A stretch of 64,000 nucleotides of DNA from Amycolatopsis benzoatilytica AK 16/65. GTDB lineage: Bacteria > Actinomycetota > Actinomycetes > Mycobacteriales > Pseudonocardiaceae. How positions within the stretch are numbered: position 1 is the first letter of the stretch; the number at the start of each line of letters is the position of its first letter. The position numbers and the translations under genes were made by a program. Positions 1 to 10,167 of the stretch are shown piece after piece. The stretch is taken from contig NZ_KB912942.1 in the NCBI RefSeq assembly GCF_000383915.1, forward strand, positions 5,172,367 to 5,236,366. The letters run 5' to 3'. The notes beneath the pieces were generated by a model. It saw only the letters and a list, made by a program, of their open reading frames with translations, had not been told where the DNA came from and made no database searches.

Positions 1-997
1 GGTCGCGGCTGAGAGCGAGAGCACGGCGCATCCACTCGTTCGTGGCTCCGGCCAGCCCGCATGCCGGCGTTGGGACCGCGCGCTCGGCGAGAATCGAACG
101 GTTGAAACCCAGCCGGTCGACGAGCTTGAGGGCCGGTGCCGCGACCTCTTTCAGGGTCGGAGCGACCGTCGGGCCGAGGGCCGGAACGAGCCCGAGGAAC
201 AACGACATCCCGCTGTCCCAAGCCTCGCCGATCTCGTCCAGAAGCTCCGCTGACGCACCGGCGAGCGCGCTGACGTCGAATGCGACCGCGCCGGCGCCAG
301 CAGCGCGGAACAGCGCAAATGGCGGCCGCGGAGCACAGCAGTGGACGATGACCGGCTGACCGGTGATCGCGCCGACTCGCTCGATCGTCGCGGCCAGCAG
401 TTCCCGCACCTCAGGCTCGGGAATCGCCGGAACATTCCCGTATCCCGACGGCGTGCGCAGATTCCCGGCAAGAACCGCAGGCAATGTCGGCTCGTCGAGC
501 TGCACGACGACCGGCGCTCCACTCCGCGTGACCAGTTCGGCGACGTGCTGGGTGAGCCCGTCGAGCAACGACTCAGTGAAGTCCCGCAGCGCGCCGCGGT
601 CGGTGAGAACTCGGTGTCCGCGGGCCAGCTCGATCCCGGCGCCGAGTGTCCACGGCCCGGCGATCTGTGCTTTGAGCACAGCCGGCGCACCGGCGTTCTC
701 CCTCGCCTCCTGGACCGCGTCGAGGTCCCACTGGAGCAGGTCACGCCCCCGGCGATGGTCGTGACCAGGCCGCCCAGCCACGCGGTAACCGCTCGGCACG
801 ACTTCGACAGCGAGGTCGACCAACAGCGCGGCGCTCCGGCCCACCAGATCGGCACCAACGCCCCGAGCAGGCAGTTCAGGCACATACGGGAAGCTGGGAA
901 GCTCGCCGAACACCACAGCGGCAGCCTCGACGGGATCGGTCCCGGGCATGGACCCGATCCCGGTAGCGGCACCCGCGGGCCAAGGTCGTTCACTCAC
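1..997 (-). CDS. Cobalamin-independent methionine synthase-like protein (partial, 3' end outside window)
   Basis: A frame with no stop runs from a GTG at 997 to the left edge, about 332 codons, so the C-terminus is missing. The translation begins VSERPWPAGAATGIGSMPGT. It carries the UROD/MetE barrel hallmarks VVVQLDEPTLPAV, VIVHCCAPRPPFALF (zinc-ligand-type His/Cys) and TPACGLAGA near the end. This matches the short actinobacterial MetE-C-like proteins such as Rv3015c, which lack the N-terminal half of MetE; methyl transfer to a thiol is inferred from the family. GTG at 997 was chosen because it directly precedes the conserved N-terminus; no clear ribosome binding site is visible. It is transcribed divergently from the gene at 1144. 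Confidence 0.85.
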   Translation of the reverse strand, partial: MSERPWPAGAATGIGSMPGTDPVEAAAVVFGELPSFPYVPELPARGVGADLVGRSAALLVDLAVEVVPSGYRVAGRPGHDHRRGRDLLQWDLDAVQEARENAGAPAVLKAQIAGPWTLGAGIELARGHRVLTDRGALRDFTESLLDGLTQHVAELVTRSGAPVVVQLDEPTLPAVLAGNLRTPSGYGNVPAIPEPEVRELLAATIERVGAITGQPVIVHCCAPRPPFALFRAAGAGAVAFDVSALAGASAELLDEIGEAWDSGMSLFLGLVPALGPTVAPTLKEVAAPALKLVDRLGFNRSILAERAVPTPACGLAGATNEWMRRALALSRD

Positions 998-1143
998 AAG
1001 CCGAATTGTCGCGGAACGGGACGCCGCTCGCCGCACCACCCCTTCCGAACACATTCACCCGAGTGCGCGTAACTAGCCGGACATTCGCCGCATATCCCTT
1101 TGCCTGCACCGAATTCGGGGCCATCAGGTTAGTCTGGATCGTC

Positions 1144-1836
1144 ATGACCAGCGCCGCCCCGCCACCGCCCGGCAAAACACCCGGTGACGCATCCGCCCGG
1201 GAGCCGCAGCGAGTAGCCATGCCCGGAGCACTGCCGCGCCGAACCTCGGGCCGATCCCTCGAACGGACGCTCTTCACCGAGCCAGTCCTCTTCGTAAGCC
1301 GCACCCCGAAGCCGACGAACGCCGGCGACGAATACGGCGTGTTCGACGGCCAGGGCATCCACATCGGGGCGGTCACGGTCACGACTCCGAGCTTTCTCCG
1401 CAGACTCATTCAACTTCTGTGGAAATCCGACCAGTACGTCGGCCGCCGGTTCGAAGTCCGCGACGCAGACCAGAGCACGGTCTTGAAGGTGGCGACACCG
1501 GCAAAGGACCCGGTCGCTCGGTTCATTGTCACCCGAGCTGATGAAACTCCGATCGGCAAGATCGCGCCTGACGGCAACGGCCGCTTCGCTCTCCGCGGCG
1601 AGAGCACGACAATCGCCACCGCCACCGTTTCGGCGCGGCACCCGTGGGAAGTCGCCGTCGAGGACCACTCCGGCACTGAGGTAGCCCGAGTCGCGCGCAT
1701 CGCGCCGGACGCTTCCCCGATCAGCGGCGACGCCTGCGTCGTCGAGATTCCACAGCAAGTCCCCGAGCCTCTGGCCAGCATGCTTGTCGCCGCCACGCTG
1801 ACGATGGACATCGCCTTCGCTCCGCAATCCCGCTGA
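1144..1836 (+). CDS. LURP-one-related / phospholipid-scramblase-like protein
   Basis: 230 aa. A disordered Pro/Arg-rich N-terminus (about 1-45) precedes a beta-rich domain starting near LFTEPVLFVSRTPKP, with the repeating strand pattern (EYGVFDGQGIHIGAV, RFEVRDADQSTVLKV, FALRGESTTIATATV) of the tubby-C-like LURP-one/scramblase fold. There is no signal peptide and the C-terminal segment is only weakly hydrophobic. Biochemical function is unknown; bacterial homologues are usually unnamed. The ATG at 1144 is preferred over an in-frame codon at 1006 because a TAGTCT box (1130-1135) ends 8 nt upstream, which suggests a leaderless transcript, and because the extra 46 residues would overlap the divergent gene's promoter. 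Confidence 0.7.
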   Translation: MTSAAPPPPGKTPGDASAREPQRVAMPGALPRRTSGRSLERTLFTEPVLFVSRTPKPTNAGDEYGVFDGQGIHIGAVTVTTPSFLRRLIQLLWKSDQYVGRRFEVRDADQSTVLKVATPAKDPVARFIVTRADETPIGKIAPDGNGRFALRGESTTIATATVSARHPWEVAVEDHSGTEVARVARIAPDASPISGDACVVEIPQQVPEPLASMLVAATLTMDIAFAPQSR

Positions 1837-1940
1837 CCACGTGACCGGCGTCTCACCCCCACTCGGTGGACAGCGCACGAAACGCGGCTCAATGTAAGGA
1901 AAGTCCGGGACGTCGGAGTCCCGCTGGGACGGAGGTCGCC

Positions 1941-2984
1941 GTGGAGCCGTTGCCCGAAGGCAGCAACTCGAATTGGGCGGACCCCGGGGTTTACGAAGTA
2001 GCCACGGGTGTCTACCGAATCCCGTTGCCCTTGCCGAACGACGGCCTGCGCGCAGTCAACGTCTATGCCGTTACCGACGGCACCGACCTTGTGCTCGTCG
2101 ACTCGGGCTGGGCACTCGAAGAGTCTCGCCGCCTGCTGACCGAAGCGCTCGACGCGATCGGTGCCGAACTGGGTGACGTTCGCGAGTTCCTCATCACCCA
2201 CGTCCATCGGGACCACTACACCCAAGCCGTCGCACTCCGGCGCGAGTTCGGCAATCGCATCGCCCTCGGCAAGCTCGAAGAGCCCTCGCTAGACGCAAGT
2301 GCCGATCCGAACAAGTTCCCTTTGCAGGCTCAGGTCGACCTCCTTCGTCGCAGCGGCGGCCAAGCGGTCATCACCGCACTGAGCCAGATGTTCGGCTCAG
2401 CACCTCGCCCTACCGAGGACGATCTTTGGGAAGCCCCGGACGAGTGGCTGGCACCTGGCCGGCGCACCGTGCTGCCCGGACGAGAGCTGGACGTCGTCCA
2501 TACACCGGGCCACACCAATGGTCACGTGGTTTTTGTGGACGCCGCAGCCGGCCTGTTGTTCTCCGGCGACCACGTGCTGCCTCACATCACGCCCTCGATC
2601 GGTTTCCAACCTGTTCCCGCGGACTTGCCGCTCAACGACTACCTCGAATCGCTCCGCTTGGTGCGGGCCATGCCTGACCACCGCATGCTGCCGGCCCACG
2701 GACCGGTCACCGACAGCGTGCATGCGCGCATCGACGAACTCCTTGCCCATCACAGCCAACGTCTCGAGACGATGGCCGCCCAAATCGAAGCCGGCGCAAG
2801 CACAGCGTTCGAAGCGGCCAGCCGCCTGGGCTGGACGCGCCGTGGCCGCAAACTGTCCGAAATGGATGCCTTCAACCAGATGCTCGCCGTTCTGGAAACC
2901 GGCGCGCACCTGGATCTCCTGGCCTCACAGGGCAAGCTGGCGGTCGAAGAGACCGACGAAATTCGCCGCTACAAGACCGCATAG
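1941..2984 (+). CDS. MBL-fold metallo-hydrolase
   Basis: 347 aa. The metallo-beta-lactamase core is clear: ITHVHRDHYTQA supplies the HxHxDH metal motif, HTPGHTNGHVV the next His ligand, and LFSGDHVLPHITP the bridging Asp. A C-terminal helical extension (about 275-347) ends in a winged-helix-like segment, as in LACTB2/PksB-type hydrolases that open thioester or lactone bonds. GTG at 1941 is chosen because a GGGACGGAGG ribosome binding site lies 5-6 nt upstream; the in-frame ATG at 1866 would add 25 low-quality residues. The substrate cannot be read from the sequence. Monocistronic or co-transcribed with the GNAT 42 bp downstream. Confidence 0.85.
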   Translation: MEPLPEGSNSNWADPGVYEVATGVYRIPLPLPNDGLRAVNVYAVTDGTDLVLVDSGWALEESRRLLTEALDAIGAELGDVREFLITHVHRDHYTQAVALRREFGNRIALGKLEEPSLDASADPNKFPLQAQVDLLRRSGGQAVITALSQMFGSAPRPTEDDLWEAPDEWLAPGRRTVLPGRELDVVHTPGHTNGHVVFVDAAAGLLFSGDHVLPHITPSIGFQPVPADLPLNDYLESLRLVRAMPDHRMLPAHGPVTDSVHARIDELLAHHSQRLETMAAQIEAGASTAFEAASRLGWTRRGRKLSEMDAFNQMLAVLETGAHLDLLASQGKLAVEETDEIRRYKTA

Positions 2985-3026
2985 CGTCCGACCGCCGATC
3001 ACTCACCCGATGGAATACTGACTGTC

Positions 3027-3482
3027 ATGACACCCCTGGCCGTAAGGAAGGCCCGCCGCGACGATGTCGAAGCGATCGTGCGGATGCTTGCCGACGACCA
3101 GCTCGGCGCAACCCGAGATTCGCCCGACGACCTCGACCCTTACCTGCACGCTTTCGAAAGCATTGCCGCAGACCCGAATCAGCTGCTGGTCGTCGCGACC
3201 TCCTCGGACGACCAGCCAGTGGCGACGCTTCAGCTGACGATCATCCCCGGTCTCGCTCGACGCGGCGCGCTTCGCGGGCAAATCGAGGCGGTCCGCGTAC
3301 ACCAGGACCGCCGCGGTTCGGGCCTTGGTGCGCGACTCGTGCAATGGGCCATCGACGAATCCCGGCGACGCGGCTGCAACCTGGTCCAACTCACGTCGGA
3401 TACAAGCAGGCAGGACGCGCACCGTTTCTACGAACGACTGGGTTTCGTCCCAAGCCACACCGGCTTCAAGCTGCGTCTCTGA
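3027..3482 (+). CDS. GNAT family N-acetyltransferase
   Basis: 151 aa, the usual length for a single-domain GNAT. Motif A with the acetyl-CoA pyrophosphate loop is VHQDRRGSGLGARL (about 92-105), and motif B is AHRFYERLGFVPSH near the C-terminus. Such proteins transfer an acetyl group from acetyl-CoA to an amine; the acceptor is unknown. The ATG at 3027 follows an AATACTGA stretch by only a few bases and has no Shine-Dalgarno sequence, consistent with leaderless initiation. It follows the MBL gene on the same strand. Confidence 0.88.
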   Translation: MTPLAVRKARRDDVEAIVRMLADDQLGATRDSPDDLDPYLHAFESIAADPNQLLVVATSSDDQPVATLQLTIIPGLARRGALRGQIEAVRVHQDRRGSGLGARLVQWAIDESRRRGCNLVQLTSDTSRQDAHRFYERLGFVPSHTGFKLRL

Positions 3483-3614
3483 TTCCCCCCTCCGAGCAAC
3501 TCGGCCGTCTCGCGATCACGCGTTCGACTTTCACCGTGCCAGAACCGCCGCGGAAATGCCAAGCCGCTGCGCGAGGGGTCCGTTCGCGCATTTTAGCTGA
3601 CAGTATCCGCCTCG

Positions 3615-4904
3615 ATGCGTATCGTGACATTTATGAACATGTCCGCCGCCGCGGCAAACCAAGCCGACCACGGCACCACCACCGAAACCGCCGACCTTGT
3701 CTTTTTGCTTCGCGCCATGCAGTCAAATCTGGAACTTTTCGGGCGTCTGCAAGCCGAACAACTCATGGCAGCAGCCAAGAGCGCAGACCGGCAGATAGCG
3801 CAGCTGCAGGCTCTGCAGCTGCGCTGCCTGGCCGCACTGCGAAGACGAAGACCGGACCAGCGTGAACTGGCTTGCGAACTCGCCCTTGCTTTGCACATCA
3901 CGGACACCCGCGCTGGAGCGATGCTCTCCGCCGCCGACGCTTTGACCGAGCGCTTGCCACGGACCCTGCGCCTCATGGACCAGGGCGAGTTGGACCTCTA
4001 TCGAGCTATGAAGGTCACCATCGGCACGAGTCGCCTCTCCGACCACCACGCACAGCTGGTCGACGTTCTGCTCGAGCCCCGGTTGGCCGATAAGAACCCG
4101 ACGCAGATCCGCAAAGCAACCGCATACGCTGCAACAAAAATCGATCCGGACGGCGCAGCGAACCGGATGACGCAGAGGCACTCCGAGCGACGGGTCATGC
4201 TCCACCACCAAAGCGAAGGCATTTCGCAGCTTACCGTCGACAACGTATCGACCGACAAGGCCACCGCAGCCTATCTTCGCATCGATCGGATAGCTCGATC
4301 GCTCAAGACCGGCAGTGAAAAACGCACCCTCGACCAACTACGAGCCGACGTCGCGGTAGACCTCTTGCTCACGGGCAAGGGCGGCGTGCCGGAGCGAAGC
4401 GAGGTGTACCTCTATGTCGACCTGCAGACGTACCTGGGGCTCAACAACAATCCAGCAGAGCTGACCGGTCATGGACACATCCCCGCCGAGTTGGCGCGCC
4501 ACATCGCGACCGGCCCCGACACCACCCTCCGCAGGGTGATCACTGATCCGCTGACCGGGCAGGTCATCGAGGTCGGGAAATTCAGGTACCGGCCCAACAT
4601 CGACGTGGACGAGCTCATTCGAGTCCGTGACCGAGAGTGCCGGCAGCCGGGATGCCCGCGACCAGCGCAGAGCTGCGTTACGGAAGCAACCGGCTCTGAT
4701 CCCACAGACACCGATTCGACGTTGAGCTATTGCCGTCGTCATCGCCGGTTGAAGAACCGCGCAGACTGGACCTACCAGGTCTTGGAAGACGGAAAGCTCG
4801 TTGTCACAACACCGACCGGGGAAACGGCAGAAAGCACAGCTCCGCCGCTACACGATCCGCAACCGAATCCTGAGCATCCAGGCCAAGAACGCCTGGGCGC
4901 GTAA
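3615..4904 (+). CDS. DUF222 / 13E12-repeat family protein with a degenerate HNH domain
   Basis: 429 aa. Residues about 20-330 form the alpha-helical DUF222 (13E12 repeat) domain common in actinobacteria, often in several copies per genome. The C-terminus is the position of an HNH endonuclease module: CRQPGCPRP is present as the first zinc knuckle and YCRRHRRLKNRADW as the second. Between them the catalytic segment, normally DxDHxxPW, is replaced by CVTEATGSDPTDT, so the metal-binding and general-base His residues are absent. Probably catalytically dead. ATG 3615 follows a TATCCG box (3604-3609); 3633 and 3639 are alternative starts. The stop lies 6 bp from the convergent mnmA stop. No mobility gene is nearby. 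Confidence 0.75.
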   Translation: MRIVTFMNMSAAAANQADHGTTTETADLVFLLRAMQSNLELFGRLQAEQLMAAAKSADRQIAQLQALQLRCLAALRRRRPDQRELACELALALHITDTRAGAMLSAADALTERLPRTLRLMDQGELDLYRAMKVTIGTSRLSDHHAQLVDVLLEPRLADKNPTQIRKATAYAATKIDPDGAANRMTQRHSERRVMLHHQSEGISQLTVDNVSTDKATAAYLRIDRIARSLKTGSEKRTLDQLRADVAVDLLLTGKGGVPERSEVYLYVDLQTYLGLNNNPAELTGHGHIPAELARHIATGPDTTLRRVITDPLTGQVIEVGKFRYRPNIDVDELIRVRDRECRQPGCPRPAQSCVTEATGSDPTDTDSTLSYCRRHRRLKNRADWTYQVLEDGKLVVTTPTGETAESTAPPLHDPQPNPEHPGQERLGA

Positions 4905-4909
4905 GGAGA

Positions 4910-6004
4910 TCAGCGCGTTCCCGAGATCTTGGCGCTGCCGAGAACGAGGTCGCCTGCCTCGCCGTCTTGCTGGTAGAGGACCACGACCTGACCGGGTGCC
5001 ACACCCCGCAACGGCTCGCGCAGCTGGATGGAAACTCTCCCGTCGTCGCCCACTTCGGCGACGGCATCGGCGATGCCGCCGTGTGCACGGACCTGAACCG
5101 TGCATTCGGTCGGCCCGTCGAGAACTCTCCCGCTCGGCCAGATCGCCCGGTCTGCATCGATAGCTCCGACACCGAGATCAGCCGACGATCCGACCTTCAC
5201 CGTGCCCGAAACAGGTTCAAGGGAAAGGACGTACCGCGGACGGCCATCGGCAGCCGGCGCATCGATGCCAAGTCCCTTCCGCTGCCCCACCGTGAACCCG
5301 TGCACACCGGTGTGGCGTCCCAGCACTGCGCCCGTCTCCGCGTCGACCAACTCTCCCGGACGCTCGCCAAGTCGCTTCTCGAGGAACTTCTTGGTGTCGC
5401 CATCCGGAATGAAGCAGATGTCATGGCTGTCGGGCTTGCGTGCAACGGAAAGCCCGCGCTGCTCAGCTTCTGCTCGCACGTCCGACTTCCAGGAGTCGCC
5501 GAGCGGAAACATTGCATGGCGAAGCTGCTCCGGCTGAAGGGAAGCCAGTACGTAAGACTGGTCCTTGCCCTCGTCCGCGCTCCGGCGGAGCTCCAGTTCA
5601 CCGTCGACCGTAGCCAGACGCGCGTAGTGACCCGTCGCGACGGCGTCGAATCCGAGCGCAAGCGCCTTCTCGAGCAGGGCCTCGAACTTGATCTTCTCGT
5701 TGCAGGTCACACAGGGGTTCGGTGTCCGGCCGGCGGCGTACTCACCCACGAAGGTTTCGACGACCTCTTCGGTGAAGCGCTCCGCGAAGTCCCAGATGTA
5801 GAAGGGGATGCCGAGGATGTCCGCGGCCCGTCGCGCGTCATGTGAGTCTTCGATGGTGCAGCAGCCACGCGAACCGGTCCGCAGCGTGCCCGGTTGAGCC
5901 GAAAGCGCCAGGTGCACTCCAACGACGTCGTGGCCGGCATCCACCGCACGCGCTGCGGCTACGGCCGAGTCGACTCCTCCGCTCATTGCAGCCAAAACCC
6001 GCAT
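4910..6004 (-). CDS. mnmA: tRNA-specific 2-thiouridylase MnmA
   Basis: 364 aa, full length. It thiolates U34 of tRNA-Lys, -Glu and -Gln using ATP and persulfide sulfur. The PP-loop SGGVDS is at 8-13, the catalytic nucleophile is Cys101 in the [10 protein letters not shown] segment, and the persulfide-accepting Cys197 lies in [17 protein letters not shown] and the C-terminal beta-barrel (about 270-364) are intact. Its start lies 3 bp downstream of the iscS stop, so sulfur donor and user are translated from one message, the same order as Rv3025c-Rv3024c. ATG 6004 begins the conserved [14 protein letters not shown]. Confidence 0.97.
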   Translation of the reverse strand: MRVLAAMSGGVDSAVAAARAVDAGHDVVGVHLALSAQPGTLRTGSRGCCTIEDSHDARRAADILGIPFYIWDFAERFTEEVVETFVGEYAAGRTPNPCVTCNEKIKFEALLEKALALGFDAVATGHYARLATVDGELELRRSADEGKDQSYVLASLQPEQLRHAMFPLGDSWKSDVRAEAEQRGLSVARKPDSHDICFIPDGDTKKFLEKRLGERPGELVDAETGAVLGRHTGVHGFTVGQRKGLGIDAPAADGRPRYVLSLEPVSGTVKVGSSADLGVGAIDADRAIWPSGRVLDGPTECTVQVRAHGGIADAVAEVGDDGRVSIQLREPLRGVAPGQVVVLYQQDGEAGDLVLGSAKISGTR

Positions 6005-6007
6005 TGC

Positions 6008-7204
6008 TTACACCTCTTGCTTCTGGATCTGTTTACGCATGCCGGCGAGGCCGGCCTGTCGAGCGCGGGCGACGACACCGCCGATCTCACGGGCAAGGGT
6101 GTGCACGTCGTCCAGTGTCGACGTGTGACCGAGCGAAAATCGGAGGGATCCCCTTGCTGCGGAAGCATCCGCACCCATTGCGAGGAGAACGTGACTTGGC
6201 TGCGCGACGCCTGCCGTGCAGGCCGAGCCGGTGGAGCACTCGATGCCCTTTGCGTCCAGGAGCATCAGCAGGCTGTCGCCCGCGCAGCCGGGGAAAGTGA
6301 AATGGGCGTGGCTCGGGAGGCGGTCTCCTTCACGGCCGTTGAGGATCGCGTCTGGGACCTCACGCAGGACTGCGGCCGCGAGTTCATCACGCAGCTTTTC
6401 GACCCGAGCGGCGTAATCCGCACGTCCGCCGACGGCAGCTTGCACGGCGGCTGCGAAGCCGGCGATGGCGGGAACGTCGAGGGTGCCGGAGCGCACGCTG
6501 CGCTCCTGCCCGCCGCCGTGCAGCACCGGGACGCAGGAGGTGTCACGGCTGAGCAGCAGTGCGCCGACGCCGTAGGGGCCACCGAGTTTGTGACCAGTAA
6601 GAGTGAGCGCGGCCGCCCCGGAAGCGGTGAAGTCGACGGGCACCGCACCGACTGCCTGTACTGCGTCGGTGTGCAGGGGGATGTTGTACTCGTTGCAGAC
6701 CGAGGCGAGAGCGGCGATCGGATTGACGGTGCCGACCTCGTTGTTCGCCCACATCACTGTGGCCAACGCGACGGTCTCCGGCGACGATTCGATCGCGGTG
6801 CGAAGCGTGTCCTCAGCAACCCGGCCCTGATCGTCGACTTCGAGCCAGGTGATCTCCGCGCCGGAATGCTGTTCCAGCCACTCGACTGTGTCCAGAACCG
6901 CGTGGTGTTCAACCGTGCTGCAAAGGATACGGCGGCGGGCTGGGTCATCACCATTGCGTGCCCAGAAGATGCCCTTGACCGCGAGATTGTCGCTCTCGGT
7001 GCCTCCACCGGTGAAAATGACTTCCGACGGACGCGCACCCATCGCCGCGGCGATCGCCTCGCGCGCCTCCTCGACCGACCGGCGAGCCCGCCGGCCCGAA
7101 GAGTGCAGCGCGGAGGCGTTGCCCACGGTGGACAAAGCCTCAGTCATCGCCGCCACGGCTTCGGGCAGCATCGGAGTGGTCGCCGCATGGTCGAGATAGG
7201 TCAT
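6008..7204 (-). CDS. iscS: Cysteine desulfurase (IscS/NifS type)
   Basis: 398 aa. A PLP enzyme that removes sulfur from cysteine as a persulfide. The PLP lysine is Lys206 in [12 protein letters not shown]; the persulfide Cys is Cys329 in [13 protein letters not shown], the flexible-loop arrangement of group I (IscS) enzymes. LDHAATTPM at the N-terminus fixes the start at ATG 7204; a longer frame to 7267 adds non-conserved residues. It is followed at 3 bp by mnmA and has no isc scaffold genes nearby, so a dedicated role in tRNA thiolation is the simplest reading, with Fe-S supply possible as well. Confidence 0.96.
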   Translation of the reverse strand: MTYLDHAATTPMLPEAVAAMTEALSTVGNASALHSSGRRARRSVEEAREAIAAAMGARPSEVIFTGGGTESDNLAVKGIFWARNGDDPARRRILCSTVEHHAVLDTVEWLEQHSGAEITWLEVDDQGRVAEDTLRTAIESSPETVALATVMWANNEVGTVNPIAALASVCNEYNIPLHTDAVQAVGAVPVDFTASGAAALTLTGHKLGGPYGVGALLLSRDTSCVPVLHGGGQERSVRSGTLDVPAIAGFAAAVQAAVGGRADYAARVEKLRDELAAAVLREVPDAILNGREGDRLPSHAHFTFPGCAGDSLLMLLDAKGIECSTGSACTAGVAQPSHVLLAMGADASAARGSLRFSLGHTSTLDDVHTLAREIGGVVARARQAGLAGMRKQIQKQEV

Positions 7205-7268
7205 CGCTCTACCAGCGTAGACCGCTGCGGCCTGTGACGAAGCTCGCCCCAGCCCGCAGAGTGGCACG

Positions 7269-8633
7269 TCACACCTGTTTCGGCCACCTGCTGGTGAGGC
7301 GGACGCCGAGCAGCGCGAGCAGTACGAGCGCGATGGCGAGCACCGCCATCGGCAGCGACGGCTGAGCGGCCGACGCGACGACGGTTAGGAGAACCCCGCC
7401 GAGGCCAATGAGCAGCGCCGCTCCGACCCAGTCCGCCAACTGCATGGCTGAGGTGTTGAACCCGCGCTCCCCCTCCGGCGAATAGCGCAGCAGCAGGACT
7501 GAGATGGCGGGCATTGCGATGCCCATCCCTGCGCCGCCAACCGCGCAAATGATGAATGCCACCCAGGCCGGGAACCACGGTTGGGCGACGAAACCGAACC
7601 CGACCAAACCGGCAGCGACCAGGGCGAACCCGGTTCTCAGCGATACCTCGCGCGACCAATCGAGAAACCGGCCCTGGAGCGCGGACGCGGCGGACCAGCC
7701 GAGCGCGGTGATGGTCAGCGGCAGACCGGCAAGAGCGGGGCTGTAGCCATGCACAGAGCTCATCGTCAGCGGGAGGTACGCCTCCATCCCGGCGTACGCG
7801 CCGGAGATCAGGGCGCGGGAGGCAACCACCGTGGGCAGCCCGGGCCGAGACGTCATCGTGCCAACGGGCAATAGCTTCCGCAGCGCGACCGCCAGCGCGA
7901 CCAGCCCCGCGGCACCGTAGATGATCGCGACCGGCGACGGGTGTTGCCCCGCCCAACTCAGCGCCGCGACGCCCAACGCAGCGACCACCGCAGGGATAAC
8001 TCCGGCACGACGTCCGCGCGACGACGGGACATGGGCCGGCAACCGGCGAGTGACCGCGTAGAGGAGGGCTACTCCTATCCCGACCAGCGGAATCAACCCG
8101 AGGAACACCCATCGCCAGCCGACGGTGACGGTCACCAAACCGGCCACCGAAGGGCCGATGACGGCTGGCAGAACCCATGCCGCCGCGTTGGCGGCGTAGA
8201 TGACGGGGCGTTCGCGGTCGCTGAACGTCAGAGCGATCAGAAGCGACACCGAGACCAGCAGGAACCCCGAGCCGAAGCCCTGCAGGGCACGGCCGGCGAG
8301 GAGCGCTGGCATGGTGGTCGCGGTGCCCGCGACGAGGAGTCCGGCTGCGAACAACGCCGGCCCGACCAGCAACGCCGGGGCCGGGCCCCGGCGATCTCCC
8401 AGCCGGCCGGACAAGACTGTGGCCACGACGCTCGCCACCAGGAAGGTGGTGAACGGCCACGAGTACAGCGCGAAGCCGTGCAACTCGGCGACCAAGGTCG
8501 GCATCGCAGTGGCAACGCCCATGTTCTCGAACGCCACGAGCGTGACCACGAGCAGCAGGCCGACAGTGACGAGACGGTGCTCGGGACTCCACAGAACACT
8601 TTTGTGCGGCCGCGTTTGGACGGTCTGACTCAT
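7269..8633 (-). CDS. MFS transporter
   Basis: 454 aa with about 12-14 hydrophobic segments. The first helix is [21 protein letters not shown] and the loop 2-3 motif [12 protein letters not shown] is the MFS motif A. Motif-C-like glycines ([11 protein letters not shown]) suggest the drug:proton antiporter subgroup; the substrate is not recognisable. A GGAGGT sequence lies 15 nt before ATG 8633 but only 9 nt before an in-frame GTG at 8639, so the protein may start two codons earlier. It lies 64 bp upstream of iscS on the same strand and could share its transcript. Confidence 0.9.
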   Translation of the reverse strand: MSQTVQTRPHKSVLWSPEHRLVTVGLLLVVTLVAFENMGVATAMPTLVAELHGFALYSWPFTTFLVASVVATVLSGRLGDRRGPAPALLVGPALFAAGLLVAGTATTMPALLAGRALQGFGSGFLLVSVSLLIALTFSDRERPVIYAANAAAWVLPAVIGPSVAGLVTVTVGWRWVFLGLIPLVGIGVALLYAVTRRLPAHVPSSRGRRAGVIPAVVAALGVAALSWAGQHPSPVAIIYGAAGLVALAVALRKLLPVGTMTSRPGLPTVVASRALISGAYAGMEAYLPLTMSSVHGYSPALAGLPLTITALGWSAASALQGRFLDWSREVSLRTGFALVAAGLVGFGFVAQPWFPAWVAFIICAVGGAGMGIAMPAISVLLLRYSPEGERGFNTSAMQLADWVGAALLIGLGGVLLTVVASAAQPSLPMAVLAIALVLLALLGVRLTSRWPKQV

Positions 8634-8892
8634 GATCACGAGACTGCAACCTCCAGCACTGTGGAAGTCAAGCGGGTTGGCGAGGCACGCGCGCGCCGGG
8701 GTGATGCGCAAGACCGCGACGGAAACGCTGGGTGACGCCGCTCTGGAACTTGGCGGCGAGGCCCAGCAGGTCGGCCAGCCGATGCGGTGAACCAGGTTCA
8801 CCGCAGCTGTCGCTGAGCACCGCTTATGCCGAGCCGGGACTAGCGTTGGCCGCTGGCAGGCGAATAGAGCATGGCTCGGAATGTTCCGGGCG

Positions 8893-8920
8893 TTGACCAG
8901 CTTGAGATAGGACGTACGGC
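8893..8920 (+). promoter_or_regulatory. Candidate promoter of the quinone oxidoreductase gene
   Basis: TTGACC (8893-8898) and TACGGC (8915-8920) are separated by 16 bp, close to the housekeeping sigma spacing. A ribosome-binding site (AAGGAG, about 8937-8942) and the ATG at 8954 follow. The rest of the 320-bp divergent gap (8634-8953) shows no gene or repeat. Confidence 0.4.
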
Positions 8921-8953
8921 GTGCCGCCGCGGATCGAAGGAGAGTGCGATCGA

Positions 8954-9859
8954 ATGCGAGCTATCACTTTCGCCGAGTACGGCGGACCCGAAGTCCTTCA
9001 ACTGGCCGAAGTCCCGGCACCGGAGCCTGGCCCGGGCCAGGTGCGCGTCGCCGTTCGGCGGGCAGGCGTGAACCCGATCGACTGGAAGATCCGGTCCGGA
9101 GCGATGGCCGGCGGCGCAGCACTCGAAAACCCGCAGATCCCGGGCCTGGAGATCGCGGGGGTAGTCGACGCGATCGGCGGCGGCGCTGAGTTCAGCGTCG
9201 GCGACGAGGTGTTCGGATGGTCGTCGACCGGCGGGTATGCGGAGTTCGCGCTCGGTGGAACGATTGTCCGCAAGCCGGCGGATCTCTCATGGGAAGACGC
9301 GGCGGCGTTGCCGGTCGCCGGCGAGACGGCGTTGCGGGTCTTGCGTTTGCTCGAGGTCAAGCCCGGTGAGCTTCTCGTAGTTCACGGCGCGAGTGGCGCT
9401 GTCGGGCGGTTTGCGACCCAGATAGCGGTCAGAACAGGGGCGACCGTCATCGGAACGGCTGGGCAACGAAGCCTCGATGAGGTTCAGTCGTTAGGAGCGA
9501 CTCCGGTGCGTTACGGCGAGGGTTGGCTTGAGCGAGTCCGGGCAGCGGCTGACCGGCCTGTCGACGCGGTGTTCGATGCGTCCGGCCATGGGGTCTTGCC
9601 GGAGTCGGTCGAGCTGCGTGGGTCGAAGGAACGCATCGTAACCATCGCGGATCCGGCGGCATTCGAGATGGGGATTCCGTTCACTTCCGGCGGACAAGAT
9701 GGCCAGACGCCTGAGGTACTCAACGAGATCCTCGGATACGTCCAAGCTGGGCTGCGGATTGCTCAGGGGAAGAGCTACCCGCTGGCGGAAGCAGCAGCCG
9801 CGCAGGAGGAGAGCCAGAACGGCCATCCCGGCGGGAAGCTGACCATCGCCGTTTCTTGA
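8954..9859 (+). CDS. NADP-dependent quinone oxidoreductase (zinc-free MDR family)
   Basis: 301 aa. A medium-chain dehydrogenase/reductase: the GroES-like domain starts MRAITFAEYGGPEVL with GVNPIDWKIRSG, followed by the Rossmann fold with VVHGASGAVGRFATQIA (about 142-158). No structural or catalytic zinc cysteines are present, which places it with quinone oxidoreductases or zeta-crystallin-like enone reductases. The physiological acceptor is unknown. ATG 8954 is preferred over an upstream codon at 8921 because an AAGGAG motif lies about 10 nt ahead. It stands alone, divergent from the MFS gene and convergent with the acyltransferase. Confidence 0.9.
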   Translation: MRAITFAEYGGPEVLQLAEVPAPEPGPGQVRVAVRRAGVNPIDWKIRSGAMAGGAALENPQIPGLEIAGVVDAIGGGAEFSVGDEVFGWSSTGGYAEFALGGTIVRKPADLSWEDAAALPVAGETALRVLRLLEVKPGELLVVHGASGAVGRFATQIAVRTGATVIGTAGQRSLDEVQSLGATPVRYGEGWLERVRAAADRPVDAVFDASGHGVLPESVELRGSKERIVTIADPAAFEMGIPFTSGGQDGQTPEVLNEILGYVQAGLRIAQGKSYPLAEAAAAQEESQNGHPGGKLTIAVS

Positions 9860-9933
9860 CTGCCATTGCCGCGTACAGTCGATCATGAGGACGGTCTGGG
9901 GCGAAGTGGTCCGGGGCGGTCGACGGTTCAAGG

Positions 9934-10167
9934 TTGCCGTTCGCTGACGACGGTTCGGGCAAGTGTGGCTGCCCAGCACCGTCAGAGCCGAGCGGTTTCT
10001 TTGACGACAGCAGGTTCTGACTCTCGCCGTTCAGCGGCGACAACGTGCCAGGAGCCGCTGGCAGGAAGGGACGGATTGCCCTCGCCGTTCAGGGGCGACG
10101 GTAGTGAGCAACAGGCATGCCGGGAGCCGACCGGAATGGCGAAGCGGGTGTCGCCAGAAATCGGCAA
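9934..10167. repeat. Cluster of four 17-bp palindromic elements (TCGCC-N7-GGCGA family)
   Basis: The 342-bp convergent gap 9860-10201 has no gene but holds four family copies. They are TTGCCGTTCGCTGACGA (9934, degenerate), TCGCCGTTCAGCGGCGA (10024), TCGCCGTTCAGGGGCGA (10082) and TCGCCAGAAATCGGCAA (10151), spaced 58-90 bp apart. The 10024 copy is identical to one at 18217. Confidence 0.8.
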
